The position numbers and the translations under genes were made by a program. Below, piece by piece: positions 24,841 to 26,340 of a stretch of 26,340 bases of DNA (position 1 is its first letter; each line of letters begins with the position of its first letter). The DNA lies in assembly GCA_964406095.1 (NCBI GenBank), contig CAYOQJ010000059.1, positions 1 to 26,340 of the forward strand, read 5' to 3'. Source of the stretch: M55B167 sp964406095. GTDB taxonomy: Bacteria > Verrucomicrobiota > Kiritimatiellia > RFP12 > UBA1067. The notes under the pieces are model-generated. The model was not told the origin of the DNA and did not search any database. It saw only the letters and a program-made list of their open reading frames with translations.

Positions 24841-26067
24841 ATGAGTCTAAACGCAACACCTAGGGGTGAGCGCACCCATATAGCGCTTTTCGGCTGCCGC
24901 AACGCTGGCAAGTCGTCGCTGATCAATGCTTTGACAGGGCAGCGTGTCTCGATTGTCTCGGAAGTCAAGGGCACCACAACCGATCCAGTGTACAAGGCAA
25001 TGGAGCTGCTACCTCTCGGTCCGATCACGATTATTGATACCCCCGGACTAGACGATGAGGGCGTTCTGGGTTCATTACGCATTGAGCGCACACATGAGAT
25101 CATCAACAAAAGCGATATTGCGCTACTGGTGGTAGATGCGCTGACTGGTTTCACCCCGTTTGACGCACGGATCACGGCACAAATCAAAGAGCGCGGTCTG
25201 CCCCTGCTGACTGCTGTCAACAAAGCCGACCTCCATTCACCGGGAGCCGAAGTGATCAAGGCTATCCGGGAGCGGAGCGGTGGCGAGGTTTACGTTGTCT
25301 CGGCTGAAAACGGTGACGGAGTCGAGGAGCTCAAGCTGGCACTGGCCGAATGTGTACCGGAAGCACCCGAAAATCTACGAATTGTTGCTGATTTGGTTGA
25401 TCAGAATGACTTTGTCGTGCTGGTTACACCCATCGACAGTGCCGCTCCTAAAGGCCGTCTGATACTACCGCAACAACAGACTATTCGTGATCTGCTGGAA
25501 GCCGGTGCCATTTCCATAGTAACCAGAGAGTTCGAACTGCGGGCAGCTCTAGAGAAGCTCGGCACGAAACCACGACTGGTCATCACCGACTCCCAAGCCT
25601 TCGCCAAGGTAGCTGCTGAAACTCCGCCGGACATCCCGTTGACCTCCTTTTCGATTCTTTTCGCGCGCTACAAGGGAAATTTAAAAGAGCTGGTGCGCGG
25701 TGCTCATTCGGTCGCAAATCTGCACGACGGTTCACGAGTACTGATTTCCGAGGGCTGCACTCACCATCGGCAGGCAGATGACATCGGAACGGTCAAGATT
25801 CCGTGCTGGCTACGGCAGCACACCGGCAAAGAGATCGTCTTTGAACACACCAGCGGCATGCGCTACCCTGACAACCTGAACGAATATGAGCTGATCATTC
25901 ACTGCGGCGGCTGCATGCTCAACCGGCGCGAGATGCTATACCGGATTGAACAAGCACGGAGTGCCGGTGTGCCGATTGTCAACTACGGTGTATTGATCGC
26001 CCACCTGCATGGAATTCTGCCACGCTGCCTCGCCGCCATCCCCCTGCCATTCGAAAAAGCTTTTTGA
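24841..26067 (+). CDS. hydF: [FeFe]-hydrogenase H-cluster maturation GTPase HydF
   Basis: Scaffold on which the diiron subcluster of [FeFe]-hydrogenase is assembled from HydE and HydG products before delivery to the apo-hydrogenase. The 408-residue protein (normal length) has an Era/TrmE-like GTPase domain: P-loop GCRNAGKS (18-25), DTPG (66-69) and NKAD (127-130). A dimerisation domain follows, then the cluster-binding domain with C306-THH and HCGGC (354-358), giving the three conserved cysteines C306, C355 and C358. The ATG has no strong ribosome-binding site. hydE, hydG and a hydrogenase gene are not in this window. Confidence 0.96.
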   Translation: MSLNATPRGERTHIALFGCRNAGKSSLINALTGQRVSIVSEVKGTTTDPVYKAMELLPLGPITIIDTPGLDDEGVLGSLRIERTHEIINKSDIALLVVDALTGFTPFDARITAQIKERGLPLLTAVNKADLHSPGAEVIKAIRERSGGEVYVVSAENGDGVEELKLALAECVPEAPENLRIVADLVDQNDFVVLVTPIDSAAPKGRLILPQQQTIRDLLEAGAISIVTREFELRAALEKLGTKPRLVITDSQAFAKVAAETPPDIPLTSFSILFARYKGNLKELVRGAHSVANLHDGSRVLISEGCTHHRQADDIGTVKIPCWLRQHTGKEIVFEHTSGMRYPDNLNEYELIIHCGGCMLNRREMLYRIEQARSAGVPIVNYGVLIAHLHGILPRCLAAIPLPFEKAF

Positions 26068-26246
26068 ATGAACTTCTAGGCCCTGCACCGAAGGGTAAAA
26101 CCAACATGAATATCCTCTAAGCCCTTTTGGAGGGACAAGCGTTCCTCCCTATGCGATAATGCAAGGGCTTGCTCAGACACCGCTGAGCATCCCAGTTATT
26201 AACGGTACACCCGCATAGAGGAGGAACACATGAATTATTACCCTAG
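26068..26246. other. Structured region downstream of hydF ending in a strong ribosome-binding site
   Basis: aagccctt (about 26112-26119) pairs with aagggctt (26163-26170), and inside it ggagg pairs with cctcc around an 8-nt loop. A second small hairpin (gctcag...ctgagc) follows at 26171-26188. There is no T-run, so it is not a classical terminator; it may be a 5' leader for what follows. Confidence 0.4.
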
Positions 26247-26259
26247 AAAAATCAATTAA
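26230..26259 (+). pseudogene. 9-codon ORF with strong ribosome-binding site, apparently cut by the repeat
   Basis: GAGGAGG sits 5 nt before an ATG, one of the best ribosome-binding sites in the window, but the frame reads only MNYYPRKIN before TAA. That stop lies in the conserved flank of the CACGAAA repeat. The simplest reading is a gene start separated from its body by repeat insertion, or a short leader peptide. Confidence 0.35.
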
Positions 26260-26340
26260 ACCACGAAAATCACGAAAGGCACGAATTTAAGTGTCTTATA
26301 TATAACCACGTATGAGAAAAAGATGAAAAAACCATATTCA
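26247..26340. repeat. CACGAAA-type dispersed repeat, copy 2 (partial, runs off the window)
   Basis: It matches the reverse complement of 4956-5052 nearly base for base, beginning gaaaaatcaattaaaccacg. Three CACGAA motifs at 9-bp spacing follow the end. The far inverted terminus would lie beyond position 26340. Confidence 0.85.

Overview
The window looks like a chromosomal piece from an anaerobic or microaerobic Gram-negative bacterium of the PVC superphylum, most likely on the Lentisphaerota/Kiritimatiellota/Verrucomicrobiota side. The best evidence is a five-gene cluster on the minus strand (12491-20025) that follows the gene order and architecture of the Akkermansia Amuc_1098-1102 pilus-like locus. 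A secretin pore and periplasmic signal peptides show a double-membrane envelope. HydF points to [FeFe]-hydrogenase metabolism. This placement comes from gene content read by eye, with no database search.

Layout. 1-212: leader containing copy 1 of a ~100 bp palindromic repeat. 213-4746 (+): tight operon for a PilM/PilN/PilO/PilP/secretin-type inner-to-outer membrane apparatus; its secretin gene has an in-frame amber codon at 3253-3255. 4747-5369: gene-poor, with a CACGAAA-type repeat and a possible gene remnant. 5370-9406 (-): tig, clpP, clpX and then an alternative-oxidase-like diiron protein. 9407-9736: gene-free, with two large inverted-repeat structures. 9737-12036 (-): coaE and rho, overlapping by 4 nt. 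12037-12490: gene-free, with copy 2 of the palindromic repeat in opposite orientation, a second inverted repeat and a terminator. 12491-20025 (-): the Amuc_1102/PilM-PilN/Amuc_1100/Amuc_1099/secretin-like operon. 20232-22085 (-): mutL. 22244-26067 (+): an unknown membrane-anchored protein, a GH110-like beta-helix protein and hydF. 26068-26340: a structured leader, a 9-codon ORF with a strong ribosome-binding site, and a second CACGAAA repeat that runs off the end.

The two secretin clusters are the main theme. Cluster A has separate PilM-, PilN-, PilO- and PilP-like proteins. Cluster B has a natural PilM-PilN fusion plus Verrucomicrobia-type partners, including an Amuc_1100-family protein. Neither carries its own motor ATPase (PilB/PilT/GspE), platform protein or pilin here, so both must share parts encoded elsewhere or do something other than extend a pilus. 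The remaining genes are protein quality control (tig-clpP-clpX), transcription termination (rho), CoA synthesis (coaE), mismatch repair (mutL, with an eroded nuclease site), hydrogenase maturation (hydF) and oxygen handling (AOX-like).
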